Positions 7,359 to 16,326 of a stretch of DNA of 64,000 nt are shown here, piece after piece. A program made the position numbers and the translations under genes. Within the stretch, counting starts at the first letter, position 1, and each line of letters opens with the position of its first letter. The stretch covers positions 2,976,001 through 3,040,000 of the forward strand of contig NZ_AP022615.1 of the NCBI RefSeq assembly GCF_010730745.1, in the 5' to 3' direction. A model generated the notes under the pieces. That model was given only the letters and a program-made list of their open reading frames with translations, did not search any database and had not been told where the DNA came from. The stretch comes from Mycobacterium heidelbergense. GTDB taxonomy: Bacteria; Actinomycetota; Actinomycetes; Mycobacteriales; Mycobacteriaceae.

Positions 7359-9008
7359 CTAAATCGCCGGGCCGAGAAGGTCGTCCGCGTCGCGGATGAT
7401 GTAGCCGTAGCCCTGCTCGGCCAGGAAGCGCTGCCGGTGCGCGGCATACTCGGCGTCCAGGCTGTCGCGGGCGACCACGGAGTAGAAGATGGCGCCGCCG
7501 CCGTCGGACTTGGGCCGCAGTAGCCGGCCCAGCCGCTGGGCCTCCTCCTGGCGCGAGCCGAACGTCCCCGAAACCTGTACCGCCACAGACGCTTCCGGCA
7601 GGTCGATGGAGAAGTTGGCGACCTTGGACACCACCAGGGTGGGCACCTCGCCGCGGCGGAAGGCGTCGAAAAGCGCTTCCCGCTCCGTGGTTCGGGTCGA
7701 GCCCTGGATCACCGGGGCGTTCAGTTCGGCGCCGAGCTCGTCGAGCTGATCGAGGTAGGCGCCGATCACCAGGGTCTGCTCACCGGGATGCCGGCTCAGC
7801 ACCGACTTGACCACGGCGACCTTCGAATGCGCCGTCGAGCAAAGGCGGTAGCGCTCTTCGGGTTCGGCGGTGGCGTACATCATTCGCTCGTTGTCGGTCA
7901 TGGTGACCCGGACCTCGACACACTCGGCCGGCGCGATCCAGCCCTGCGCCTCGATGTCCTTCCAGGGCGCGTCATAGCGCTTCGGGCCGATCAGGGAAAA
8001 GACGTCGCCCTCGCGGCCGTCCTCACGGATCAGCGTGGCGGTCAGGCCGAGCCGCCGCTTGGATTGCAGGTCGGCGGTCATCCGGAACACCGGCGCCGGC
8101 AACAGGTGCACCTCGTCGTAGATGATCAGCCCCCAGTCGCGGCTGTCGAAGAGCTCCAGATGCCGGTACTCGCCCTTGGTTCGGCGGGTGATCATCTGGT
8201 ACGTCGAGATGGTGACGGGGCGAATCTCCTTGCGCTCTCCGGAGTATTCGCCGATCTCGTCCTCGGTCAGCGAGGTGCGCGCCATCAGCTCGCGCTTCCA
8301 TTGCCGGGCGGCGACGATGTTGGTGACCAGAATGAGCGTCGTCGCACCGGCCTTGGCCATCGCGGCCGCACCGACCAGCGTCTTGCCGGCACCGCAGGGA
8401 AGCACCACCACCCCGGAGCCGCCGGCCCAGAACGAATCCGCGGCCAGCTGCTGGTAGTCGCGCAGGTGCCAGCCGTCCTCCCGCAGACTGATCGGGTGCG
8501 CCTCGCCGTCGACGTAGCCGGCGAGATCCTCGGCGGGCCAACCGATCTTGAGCAGCATCTGCTTGACCCGGCCGCGTTCGCTGTTGTGGACGACGACGGT
8601 GTCCTCGTCGATCCGGGCGCCCAGCATCGGCGCGATCTTCTTGTTGCGGAGCACCTCCTCGAGCACCGCGCGGTCCAGGCTCACCAGGGTGAGGCCGTGC
8701 GCCGGGTGCTTGACGAGTTGCAGCCGGCCGTAGCGGGCCATGGTGTCGACGATGTCGACCAGCAGCGGCTGGGGCACCGCGTAGCGCGAGTAACTGACGA
8801 GCGCGTCGACGACCTGCTCGGCGTCGTGACCGGCGGCGCGCGCATTCCACAGCGCCAGCGGCGTGATGCGGTAGGTGTGCACGTGCTCGGGTGCGCGTTC
8901 CAGTTCGGCGAACGGCGCGATGGCGGCGCGCGCGGCGCCCGCCAGCTCGTGGTCCACTTCCAGCAGCACCGTCTTGTCGGACTGCACGATCAATGGTCCT
9001 TCAGTCAT
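7359..9008 (-). CDS. XPB-type DNA repair helicase
   Basis: This superfamily 2 ATP-dependent 3'-5' DNA helicase (549 residues) is the orthologue of mycobacterial XPB (Rv0861c), counterpart of the eukaryotic TFIIH subunit. Motifs are Walker A LPCGAGKT, DEVH box IIYDEVHLLP, motif III LTATLIRED and motif VI QRLGRLLRP. An N-terminal XPB domain precedes the core. ATG 9008 is chosen by family start (TEGPLIVQSD); another ATG lies three codons upstream. It follows the related helicase-associated gene with a 12-bp gap, so the two are probably co-transcribed. Confidence 0.93.
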   Translation of the reverse strand: MTEGPLIVQSDKTVLLEVDHELAGAARAAIAPFAELERAPEHVHTYRITPLALWNARAAGHDAEQVVDALVSYSRYAVPQPLLVDIVDTMARYGRLQLVKHPAHGLTLVSLDRAVLEEVLRNKKIAPMLGARIDEDTVVVHNSERGRVKQMLLKIGWPAEDLAGYVDGEAHPISLREDGWHLRDYQQLAADSFWAGGSGVVVLPCGAGKTLVGAAAMAKAGATTLILVTNIVAARQWKRELMARTSLTEDEIGEYSGERKEIRPVTISTYQMITRRTKGEYRHLELFDSRDWGLIIYDEVHLLPAPVFRMTADLQSKRRLGLTATLIREDGREGDVFSLIGPKRYDAPWKDIEAQGWIAPAECVEVRVTMTDNERMMYATAEPEERYRLCSTAHSKVAVVKSVLSRHPGEQTLVIGAYLDQLDELGAELNAPVIQGSTRTTEREALFDAFRRGEVPTLVVSKVANFSIDLPEASVAVQVSGTFGSRQEEAQRLGRLLRPKSDGGGAIFYSVVARDSLDAEYAAHRQRFLAEQGYGYIIRDADDLLGPAI

Positions 9009-9020
9009 ATGGTCCATTAT

Positions 9021-11270
9021 TCAGTCGTCGGCCGACACCACCGATGTGATGCGGTGGATGGCGAAGTCGCGCAGCCGCCCGGACGCGGAATCGAAGGCCA
9101 CCAGCTGCCCGCCCCGTATGGTGATCGGCGACACCACCCGCTGGGTTGCCACGCCGGCGGCGTCGAGGTAACCGATCACCAAGGTGTCCTGGTTCTTGGC
9201 CGCGCGCTGCAGCAGCGACATGGTGACCGCGGGGTCGACGCGGATGTTGCCGAACGGCGCGGCGGTCACCTTTCGCAGCACCGAGACGACGGCGTTCAGC
9301 GTCTCGCGGCCTGGGCGTGGCGGCGGGCGGTAAGGCCGGCGGCGCTGCGGCGTGGGCACTCGCGCTCCGCGAGGCCGGATGTCGACGATGGAGCCGGTCG
9401 AATCTTCAGCGGCCGGGGCGAAACCCGCGCCCCGCAACGCGACGAGCACCTCGGCGATCGGCGCGGGCGACACGGCCACCGTCGGCGCCAGGGCGCGCAG
9501 CTGCAGCTCGTCGGCGGCCGCCACCGCCTGGGCCAGCAGCGCCGGGTCCTCGCAGCGCACAAACGAGGCCGCCACGCCGATCCGCAGCTGACCGTGCCGA
9601 CGCGCGACGTCGTCGATGAGGTAGGTGAGCCCTTGCGGCACAGGAGTTTTAGAGTGCCTACCGAAAAGCTCGTGCATCCAGTCGCGGGTCTTGCCGATGT
9701 CGAGGGCGTGCCGGATCGACTGCTCGCTGATCCGGTACACCATCGCCGTGCCGGCCGACTCGACGGTGGCGACCGTGGCCAGGTCGTCGGCGAGATCGCG
9801 TTCTAGTGGCCCGGGCACCACGACCGTCAGATCGGCCTGCACCAGGAAGTGGTCGATCGGTGGGGGCATCGCCCGGGCCATCGCCTGGGTCGCGGCGTCC
9901 GGGTCGCCGGCTTCGTCCAGCAGCGCGCGGCCGGGCGAGCTGATCGCGCCCCGCCCCACCAGTCCCAGCGCGTGGCTCTCGGCGAGCAGATCGGCCACGG
10001 GCGGCGGCTGCAGCCGCCTGGCCCAGCGCGGACGGCGCCAGATCAGCGCCGCCGACGCCGTGGTCGCGTCCACACCGGCGCCGGGCGGCAGCTCGGAGAG
10101 CATGCCCAGCAGCAGGCGGCGATCCAGCGGTGCGGCGGTCGAGTACAGCGAATCCGTCAGGGCGCCATATGGTTTGGCGTCAGGCCCGCGACTGCCGATC
10201 AACGCGGGGCGGCCCGGAAGGTCAAGCCAGGTGCTGGCCAACAGGTGCCAACGCTCGGCGGCGGACATCGCGGTGAACCGCTCGGTGGCCGGCGTCGGCG
10301 CCCAAAAGGGTCCGTCACCGCCCGCGGGCTCCGGATCGGGCATGCCGCTGGCGATCAATCCGGCCGCGGCCGCGAGTTCCAGGAGCAGGCCCAGCCGCGG
10401 CTCCGCGATGCCGGTCGCCTTAACCAGCCGCTTGACGTCGCGGACGCCCAGCCCGCCGCTGCGGAGCTCGGAAATCGGTGCGCCGCCCAGCGTTTGAAGC
10501 AGCAGGTCGAGCTCGCGCAGCAGGTCGATGACCGCCCCGGCGGCCACGGCGTCGACATCGTCGGCGGTGGTGGTCGATGCCACGGGGTCGGGTGCGGTCA
10601 GCTGCATGGGGCCGGGTCGCTCGCCGCGGAGCACCTGGCCGACGTGACGCGGCAGGATCACCGTTTCGGCGTCGATGCGCCGCAGCAGGCCCATCGCCAA
10701 CAGCTGGGGCACCGGCCGGTCCGCCGGCGCACCGGGCGCGGCGTCACGCGTGCGGCCCATCGGCGAGCCCGCGAGCAGTTTGTCGAGCACGTCGGCCTGT
10801 GCCTCGTCGAGGCCGTCGATGAGGCCGGCGATCTCGTCGCCGGAGCGTGAGGCGTCCTCGAGCGTGGCTTGCCCCGGATGCCATGGCAATGCCGTGCCGG
10901 CGTCGGCGGCCACCCGGACCGCGGATTCGCCCCAGACCAGGGCGCGCTGCCTGAGGTCGTCGAGCGCACCGACCACGTCGGCTTCCGGAGCGCGGTCGCC
11001 GATGAGCGCCAGCAGCTTTGCGGTCGGCACCGGGTTTGCGTCGGCCTGCAGCACCAGCAGCGCGTCCAGCACCGCCAGCCGGAGGAAGTCGAGTTCGTCG
11101 GTGTCGGCCTTGACCGACTGTCGGGCCTGCGCCCGCGCGGCCAGCGCGGCGATGCTGCCGGGCGGGGGCTGGGCGAGGTCCGGCCGTAGTTCGAGCAGTC
11201 GGATCAGCCGCTCGTCGGGCAAGTCGGCCAGCCAGGACCCCAGCGGGATATCCGGGGTGTTGTCGGTCAT
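9021..11270 (-). CDS. Helicase-associated (XPB/Ssl2-like N-terminal domain) protein
   Basis: At 749 residues this matches the long mycobacterial protein Rv0862c next to XPB. It has an N-terminal helical part (IPLGSWLADLPDERLIRLLE) and a C-terminal domain near residues 560-745 with WYL-like or helicase-associated character (LVIGYLDAAGVATQRVVSPI, VAFDSASGRLRDFAIHRI). No Walker motifs are seen, so it is not a helicase alone; a DNA-binding or regulatory partner of XPB is an inference. Start is ATG 11270. Confidence 0.85.
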   Translation of the reverse strand: MTDNTPDIPLGSWLADLPDERLIRLLELRPDLAQPPPGSIAALAARAQARQSVKADTDELDFLRLAVLDALLVLQADANPVPTAKLLALIGDRAPEADVVGALDDLRQRALVWGESAVRVAADAGTALPWHPGQATLEDASRSGDEIAGLIDGLDEAQADVLDKLLAGSPMGRTRDAAPGAPADRPVPQLLAMGLLRRIDAETVILPRHVGQVLRGERPGPMQLTAPDPVASTTTADDVDAVAAGAVIDLLRELDLLLQTLGGAPISELRSGGLGVRDVKRLVKATGIAEPRLGLLLELAAAAGLIASGMPDPEPAGGDGPFWAPTPATERFTAMSAAERWHLLASTWLDLPGRPALIGSRGPDAKPYGALTDSLYSTAAPLDRRLLLGMLSELPPGAGVDATTASAALIWRRPRWARRLQPPPVADLLAESHALGLVGRGAISSPGRALLDEAGDPDAATQAMARAMPPPIDHFLVQADLTVVVPGPLERDLADDLATVATVESAGTAMVYRISEQSIRHALDIGKTRDWMHELFGRHSKTPVPQGLTYLIDDVARRHGQLRIGVAASFVRCEDPALLAQAVAAADELQLRALAPTVAVSPAPIAEVLVALRGAGFAPAAEDSTGSIVDIRPRGARVPTPQRRRPYRPPPRPGRETLNAVVSVLRKVTAAPFGNIRVDPAVTMSLLQRAAKNQDTLVIGYLDAAGVATQRVVSPITIRGGQLVAFDSASGRLRDFAIHRITSVVSADD

Positions 11271-11354
11271 TGCTGACCAGCGTAAAGCAGTCGGCGAGGC
11301 CGAACGTCACGCTCAGCTGGCCTTGCGCCACGTACGCCCGCGCGACCTGTCAGA

Positions 11355-11564
11355 ATGGACCTCGTGGCTGATACTGCTGAGGGCAATGCGCGGAAACCCA
11401 GGTACGTCGACAACGGCTGGCCGGCGACGGACCCCGATGACCACGCGGTGAGCGAACTGGTGAGCGATCGGACCGGTGCGTTATCACCCTTCGGTGAGCT
11501 GGTGTTCCCGCTGCCCGCGACCGACCTGCCTTACCTGCACCCGGTTACCGTCGTCAACCGGTAG
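11355..11564 (+). CDS. Conserved hypothetical protein (Rv0863-like)
   Basis: This short protein of 69 residues (KPRYVDNGWPATDPDDHAVS, ending YLHPVTVVNR) precedes the molybdopterin genes by 8 bp, so it is likely the first gene of that operon. Position and size match the mycobacterial hypothetical Rv0863. No domain or signal peptide is recognised. The promoter must lie in the 84 bp between it and the divergent Rv0862c-like gene. Confidence 0.7.
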   Translation: MDLVADTAEGNARKPRYVDNGWPATDPDDHAVSELVSDRTGALSPFGELVFPLPATDLPYLHPVTVVNR

Positions 11565-11572
11565 GTCGCCCG

Positions 11573-12100
11573 ATGGCTAGGGCCTCTGAGGCCTCCAAGG
11601 CCTCGCCAACCCGGGCGTCGCAGGAATCCCGCTCGGACACGCTGTCGCACGTGGATGAGCGGGGGGCGGCGCGCATGGTCGATGTCAGCGCCAAGGGGGC
11701 CACCAAGCGCACCGCCGTTGCCGCGGGCGCCCTGCGCACCTCGCCCCAGGTGGCGGCGCTCATCTCGGCGGGCGGTTTACCCAAGGGCGATGCGTTGGCC
11801 ACCGCACGGGTGGCGGGCATCCTGGCGGCGAAGCGCACCAGCGACCTGATTCCGCTGTGCCACCAGCTCGCCCTCACCGGGGTCGACGTTGACTTCGCCG
11901 TCGGTGAGTCGGATGTGGAGATCACCGCGACCGTGCGCAGCACCGACCGCACGGGTGTGGAGATGGAGGCGCTGACCGCCGTCAGCGTCGCCGGCCTCGC
12001 GCTGTACGACATGATCAAGGCGGTCGACCCGGCCGCCCGCATCGACGACATTCGGGTGCTCCGCAAAGAGGGCGGCAAGACCGGAAGCTGGGTGCGGTGA
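11573..12100 (+). CDS. moaC2: Cyclic pyranopterin monophosphate synthase MoaC
   Basis: MoaC converts the MoaA product to cyclic pyranopterin monophosphate in molybdenum cofactor synthesis. The 175 residues include the MVDVSAKGATKRTAVAAG start of the fold, the catalytic-loop motif LIPLCHQL, and EMEALTAVSVAGLALYDMIK. The first 20 residues are a low-complexity Ser/Ala extension. Its stop overlaps the start of mog (TGATG), so moaC2-mog-moaE2 are translationally coupled. Confidence 0.93.
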   Translation: MARASEASKASPTRASQESRSDTLSHVDERGAARMVDVSAKGATKRTAVAAGALRTSPQVAALISAGGLPKGDALATARVAGILAAKRTSDLIPLCHQLALTGVDVDFAVGESDVEITATVRSTDRTGVEMEALTAVSVAGLALYDMIKAVDPAARIDDIRVLRKEGGKTGSWVR

Positions 12101-12582
12101 TGAGCGCCCGATCCGCACGAGTCATCATCGCCTCGACCCGCGCATCGGCCGGTGAGTACGACGATCGGTGCGGGCCAATCATCGCGGAATGGCTTGAGCA
12201 GCAAGGGTTTTCGCCCGTGCAGCCCGAGGTGGTCGCCGACGGCGAGCCGGTCGGCCAGGCGCTGCGCAGGGGTCTCGACGCCGAGGTCGACCTGATCGTC
12301 ACCTCGGGCGGCACCGGCATCTCGCCCAGCGACACCACCCCGGACCACACCGTGGCGGTGCTGGACTACATGATTCCCGGGCTCGCCGACGCCATTCGCC
12401 GTTCCGGGCTGCCGAAGGTGCCGACGTCGGTGTTGTCGCGCGGGGTCTGCGGTGTGGCCGGTCAGACACTGATTGTCAATCTGCCGGGCTCGCCGGGCGG
12501 CGTGCGCGACGGCCTCGGGGTGCTCGCCGATGTGCTCGACCACGCGCTCGATCAAATCGCCGGCGGGGATCACCAGCGATGA
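12100..12582 (+). CDS. mog: Molybdopterin adenylyltransferase (MogA/MoaB type)
   Basis: This protein of 160 residues adenylylates molybdopterin before metal insertion. It shows the family signature SGGTGISPSDTTPD and the later LPGSPGGVRDGL phosphate-binding loop. ATG 12100 overlaps the moaC2 stop and gives the same length as the M. tuberculosis protein; a GTG one codon earlier is less likely. Its last codons overlap moaE2 by four bases. Confidence 0.92.
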   Translation: MSARSARVIIASTRASAGEYDDRCGPIIAEWLEQQGFSPVQPEVVADGEPVGQALRRGLDAEVDLIVTSGGTGISPSDTTPDHTVAVLDYMIPGLADAIRRSGLPKVPTSVLSRGVCGVAGQTLIVNLPGSPGGVRDGLGVLADVLDHALDQIAGGDHQR

Positions 12583-13004
12583 CGCGCGTCCTGCGCGCCG
12601 CCATGACCGAGGAACCGATCTTTCTGGCCGAGCATGAAGAATTGGTGAGCCACCAGTCGGCCGGCGCGATCGTCGGGTTCGTCGGCATGATTCGCGATCA
12701 CGATGGCGGCCGCCGAGTGGTGCGGCTGGAGTATTCCGCGCACCCGTCGGCGGCACAGGTCATGGAGCAGGTGGCGGCCGAGGTCGCCGAGCAGTCGGGC
12801 GGGGTGCGCGCCATCGCGGCCAGCCACCGGATCGGTGTGCTGCACGTCGGCGAGGCGGCGCTGGTGGCCGCGGTCGCCGCCGACCATCGACGGGCGGCGT
12901 TTGACACCTGCGCCCGCCTGGTCGACACGATTAAGGCGCGGCTGCCGGTGTGGAAGCACCAGTTCTTCGACGACGGGACCGAAGAATGGGTGGGCTCGGC
13001 GTAG
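12579..13004 (+). CDS. moaE2: Molybdopterin synthase large subunit MoaE
   Basis: MoaE (141 residues) forms the heterotetramer with MoaD that inserts two sulfurs into cPMP to make molybdopterin. Visible features are AGAIVGFVGMIRDHDGGRRV, the HRIGVLHVGEAAL core and the C-terminal PVWKHQFFDDGTEEWV that carries the conserved catalytic lysine. ATG overlaps the mog stop (ATGA). Its partner moaD2 lies beyond rpfA on the other strand. Confidence 0.93.
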   Translation: MTRVLRAAMTEEPIFLAEHEELVSHQSAGAIVGFVGMIRDHDGGRRVVRLEYSAHPSAAQVMEQVAAEVAEQSGGVRAIAASHRIGVLHVGEAALVAAVAADHRRAAFDTCARLVDTIKARLPVWKHQFFDDGTEEWVGSA

Positions 13005-13038
13005 AGCGTGCCGACGCTATCCCGGACTGACTACGGGC

Positions 13039-13944
13039 TCAGCTGATGGCCGACGGCGGCTGGGCGAGAGCGTCCAGCGCATCGTTTCCGTGGATATCGA
13101 CGTCCCGGATCGCGTCCCACAGTTGCTTGGTGTAGCCGACTTTCGAAGCCCGCTGCGGTGCAGCCGGTGCCGAGTCGGGGTCGCCGGGAGGCGGCGGCGC
13201 GGCGTCCGCGGGGGGCATGGCGTCCGCCGGGGGCGCGGGAGGGATGGCGTCCGCGGGAGGGATGGCGTCCGCGGGAGGGATGGCGTCCGCCGGGGGCATG
13301 GCGTCCGCGGGAGGTGCGGGGGGCATGGCGTCCGGGGGAGGCGCCGGGAACGCAGCCTCCGGGGGAGGCGCCGGCGGCAGGTCTGCCGGAGGTGCGGGCG
13401 GCGCGTCCACGGGAGGCGCCGGTTGGTCGAAGGAGGCCAGCTGGACCGGCGGGGCCGGGTCCGCGGGCGGCGGGGGAGGCGGCGGCGGAGGGGCGTCCGG
13501 TGGCGGCGGTGCCACGGGCGCACCGTCGAGCCCGGGCGCATCCAGGCCGGCCGGTGCGGGCGCGGGGACCTCGCGCGGGGTGGGACCCGATAGCGGACCA
13601 CCACACACGGGCCAGGCGCCACGACCCTGGGTCGCCAGCACACGCTCGGCGACCGCGATCTGCTGTTCCCTGGTGGCCAGCTGGGCCGACGGGGCGTACT
13701 CGCCACCGCCGTGCGCGGCCCAGGTGCCGGCGCTGAATTGCAGGCCGCCCTGGTAGCCGTTGCCGGTATTGATGCCCCAGTTGCCGCCGGACTCGCAGCG
13801 GGCTACTTGATCCCATTCGCCGTCGGTGGCCGCGGCTGCCTGGCCGGCGAGGGCGATGCTTCCGCCACCAAGTACTGCCCCCGTAAAGGCGATCTTGGCG
13901 ACGCTGATGCTCGATGTCGTGGGCTTGCGGTGACGTCCACTCAT
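13039..13944 (-). CDS. rpfA: Resuscitation-promoting factor RpfA
   Basis: This is a secreted muralytic lysozyme-like protein of 301 residues that cuts peptidoglycan and aids exit from dormancy. A signal peptide (SISVAKIAFTGAVLGGG ... AGQAAAA) is followed by the Rpf domain at about residues 35-110 (EWDQVARCESGGNWGINTGN, with the catalytic Glu and the paired Cys). A long Pro/Ala/Asp-rich tail contains three exact-type PPADAI repeats and related units, then ends with a short conserved C-terminus. It is shorter than the M. tuberculosis protein (about 407). Transcription is probably controlled by the riboswitch upstream. Confidence 0.93.
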   Translation of the reverse strand: MSGRHRKPTTSSISVAKIAFTGAVLGGGSIALAGQAAAATDGEWDQVARCESGGNWGINTGNGYQGGLQFSAGTWAAHGGGEYAPSAQLATREQQIAVAERVLATQGRGAWPVCGGPLSGPTPREVPAPAPAGLDAPGLDGAPVAPPPPDAPPPPPPPPPADPAPPVQLASFDQPAPPVDAPPAPPADLPPAPPPEAAFPAPPPDAMPPAPPADAMPPADAIPPADAIPPADAIPPAPPADAMPPADAAPPPPGDPDSAPAAPQRASKVGYTKQLWDAIRDVDIHGNDALDALAQPPSAIS

Positions 13945-13973
13945 ACGCGCCGGAGTATTCCTCTCTCGTAACG

Positions 13974-14165
13974 CGCCTGCGAGGTCAGCTGTCGGGTTCG
14001 GGTTGGAGAGGCTACCCGGCCGGCGTCGCCCTCCCATGGGAGACGGCGCCGGCTTCACCCCGAGGAGCCGCAAGCGACTCCAGTCCGATCGCGGTGGACC
14101 GGTGGGTCCCCCGCCTCCATCCACTTTCGGTTTCCCCCGCCTATTGGATGGAGCTCGGCGCGATA
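13974..14165 (-). promoter_or_regulatory. c-di-AMP riboswitch (ydaO-yuaA type) upstream of rpfA
   Basis: The transcribed minus strand has the hallmarks of ydaO leaders in order: CGCGCCGAGCUCC, GGCGGGGGACCCACC, UCGGGGUGAA, then GGGUAGCCUCUCC, CCGAACCCGACAGCU and CCUCGCAGGCG. The 3' edge lies 29 bp before the rpfA ATG. Such leaders bind cyclic di-AMP and, in actinobacteria, commonly precede rpf-like cell wall hydrolase genes, usually lowering expression when c-di-AMP is high. Outer boundaries are approximate. Confidence 0.88.
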
Positions 14166-14380
14166 GGGAGGGGAGGAACGCCATTGGCAGCTTGGCGAGC
14201 CTTCGGAGACGGTAGCGGTTTCTGTTGGTCTCGTCACGTCCTGGGAAGCCCGGCGTTTCGCTCGCCGCCAGCTGCGAAAAACCCGGAAACGCTCGCGATT
14301 TGCGCAGGTCACGGCCCCGAGACCGAAGCGTGTCCGCGTCGTTATCTTTCCGTTACGTGAGATATGTCACAGTTCCGGTT

Positions 14381-14671
14381 CTAGCCGCCGGCGAAGGGCG
14401 GCAGAACGTCGATCGTGTCGCCGGGGCGCAGCGGTGCGGTCTCGTCGCGGACGGCGATTCCGTCGCACAGATAGGAACACCGGCTCAGCACCGTGGCGAG
14501 GCGGGTTCCCCGGACGGCGAGCCGATCGACCAGCTCGGCGACCGTGGTGCCGGGTCGCACCACCAGCGTTTCTGATTCGGTTCTCGCGGCCGCGCGCGCG
14601 GCCGCGAAGTAGCGGACCGTCACCTGGATCCCGTCTGCTTCAACGGGGGCTTGACCCCTGGGGCTAGCCAC
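14381..14671 (-). CDS. moaD2: Molybdopterin synthase sulfur carrier MoaD
   Basis: This ubiquitin-fold sulfur carrier (96 residues) ends in the required Gly-Gly (DVLPPFAGG), which is adenylylated and thiocarboxylated before sulfur transfer in the MoaE complex. Core strands are IQVTVRYFAAARAAART and ETLVVRPGTTVAELVDRL. The GTG start overlaps the end of moaA2 by eight bases, so the two are one operon. The first 13 residues are poorly conserved and the true start could be later. Confidence 0.9.
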   Translation of the reverse strand: MASPRGQAPVEADGIQVTVRYFAAARAAARTESETLVVRPGTTVAELVDRLAVRGTRLATVLSRCSYLCDGIAVRDETAPLRPGDTIDVLPPFAGG

Positions 14672-15764
14672 CGATCGCGCTCATCGGGCGGGTGGGCTGG
14701 ATGAAGTTGGGGTCGTTGATGCCGTGGCCGGCGGGCTTACCCCACATCGCGATCCGCCACGCCGCCTCGATCGCGTCGTCGTCCGCGCCGCTGCGCAGCA
14801 GGCCACGCAGGTCCGTCTCCTCGGTGGAAAACAGGCAGCTGCGGATTTGACCGTCGGCCGTCAGCCGCGTGCGATCACAGGTCGAGCAGAAGGCATGCGA
14901 AACCGACGCGATGACACCGAACTTTCCGCTCAACGTGCCCGGGCCGGTGTCGATCAGCCACAGCTCGGCCGGGGCCGACCCGCGCGGCGCCGGGTCCGGG
15001 CGCAGCCGAAAGTGCGGGCGCAGCGCCGCCAGCACATCCTCGGCGGTCAGCGCGACCCCCCGGCGCCATTGATGGCCCGCGTCGAGCGGCATCTGCTCGA
15101 TGACCCGCAATTGGTAGCCGTGCGCGAGGCAGAACCGCAACAGGTCGACGACATCCTCGCGCCCGGTCGTCGGGTCGAGCACGGCGTTCACCTTGACCGG
15201 TGTCAGGGCTGCGTCTTTGACGGCCGCCAGGCCGGCCAGCACGTCGGCGAGTCGGTCCCGACGGGTGATGGCGGCGAAGTGCTCGCGGTCCACGCTGTCC
15301 AACGACACGTTGACGCGGTCCAGGCCCGCCTTGGCGAGCGCGGCAGCGCGCCGCGACAGTCCCACGCCATTGGTGGTCAGCGAGATCTCGGGGCGGGGCC
15401 GCAGGCTGGCCGCCTCCGCGATCACCTGCTCGAGGTGGCGGGACAACAAGGGCTCACCACCGGTGAACCTGATGCTGGTGATACCCAGCCGAGTGACGGC
15501 GATACGCATCAGCCTGGCCAGTTCGTCGGGTCGCAGCAGTTGCTCCCCGGGCAGCCAGTCCAGTCCGTCGGCGGGCATGCAGTAGCTGCAGCGCAGGTTG
15601 CAGCGATCGGTCAGCGAAACCCGCAGATCCGTGGCGACCCGCCCGTAGGTGTCCAGCAGCGGGCCTGCGGTTGGTGCTTCGAGGGCTCGCCCGTCGGCGT
15701 GCTCGTCCGCCGAGCCCGCCATCCGGCTGGGCACCGTCGGCACACCCAATGCGGTCAGCGTCAT
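14664..15764 (-). CDS. moaA2: GTP 3',8-cyclase MoaA (radical SAM)
   Basis: MoaA (366 residues) starts molybdopterin synthesis by rearranging GTP. The N-terminal 4Fe-4S SAM cluster motif is CNLRCSYC, with FTGGEPLL following. The C-terminal second cluster is CSTCDRTRLTADGQIRSC, and the protein ends in the Gly-Gly needed for activity. ATG 15764 overlaps the stop of the YccF gene (ATGA), so start and coupling are both supported. Together with moaC2, moaE2, moaD2 and mog, the window covers cofactor synthesis up to the adenylylated form. Confidence 0.94.
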   Translation of the reverse strand: MTLTALGVPTVPSRMAGSADEHADGRALEAPTAGPLLDTYGRVATDLRVSLTDRCNLRCSYCMPADGLDWLPGEQLLRPDELARLMRIAVTRLGITSIRFTGGEPLLSRHLEQVIAEAASLRPRPEISLTTNGVGLSRRAAALAKAGLDRVNVSLDSVDREHFAAITRRDRLADVLAGLAAVKDAALTPVKVNAVLDPTTGREDVVDLLRFCLAHGYQLRVIEQMPLDAGHQWRRGVALTAEDVLAALRPHFRLRPDPAPRGSAPAELWLIDTGPGTLSGKFGVIASVSHAFCSTCDRTRLTADGQIRSCLFSTEETDLRGLLRSGADDDAIEAAWRIAMWGKPAGHGINDPNFIQPTRPMSAIGG

Positions 15765-16165
15765 GCGGGCACCGCCGCTACTCGGGTCGGTGTGCCGACC
15801 GGAACGATCTCCTTGCCCAGCGGCATCAGCGACACCGGGATCAATTTCAGGTTGGCAAGCGCCAACGGAATGCCGATGATCGTGATCGCCATCGCCACCG
15901 CGCTCACCAAATGGCCGATCGCCAGCCATAGCCCAAATAGCAGCACCCAGATGACGTTTCCGATCAGGGCGCCGGTCCCGGCGGTCGGCTTGTCGACGAT
16001 CGTCCGGCCGAACGGCCACAACGCGTACGAGGCAATGCGCAGCGATGCGAAGCCGAACGGGATGGTGACGATGAGCAGGAAACTGATGAGCGCCGCGAGC
16101 AGGTATCCGGCGGCCATCCACAGGCCTCCGAAAACAAGCCAGATAACGTTCAGGATCAGGCGCAT
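15761..16165 (-). CDS. YccF-family membrane protein (Rv0870c-like)
   Basis: This protein of 134 residues has two repeated YccF units, each with membrane helices (LILNVIWLVFGGLWMAAGYL; LIGNVIWVLLFGLWLAIGHL) and an IPFGFASLRIASYALWPFGR loop. About four transmembrane segments are expected. The function of the family is unknown. It heads the yccF-moaA2-moaD2 operon. Confidence 0.85.
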   Translation of the reverse strand: MRLILNVIWLVFGGLWMAAGYLLAALISFLLIVTIPFGFASLRIASYALWPFGRTIVDKPTAGTGALIGNVIWVLLFGLWLAIGHLVSAVAMAITIIGIPLALANLKLIPVSLMPLGKEIVPVGTPTRVAAVPA

Positions 16166-16326
16166 ATCTCCTCCATCGGTACTGCCAGACTACCCAGTAA
16201 CGGGTAACGGGGGTGCTCGTCAGGCGGGCATCCGAGTAGGATCAGAATCCAACATGCGTCCTGCGCAGGCGGGACGCTTCTTGTGTTGCCCATCCTAGTG
16301 ATCCGTCAGACAAGCAGGTGAGACCA

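Noticed and set aside
7788..9806. A 672-codon plus-strand open frame opposite the XPB genes
   Set aside because: Its translation is His/Arg/Gly-rich with no family signature, while the opposite strand encodes clear XPB and Rv0862c-like proteins.
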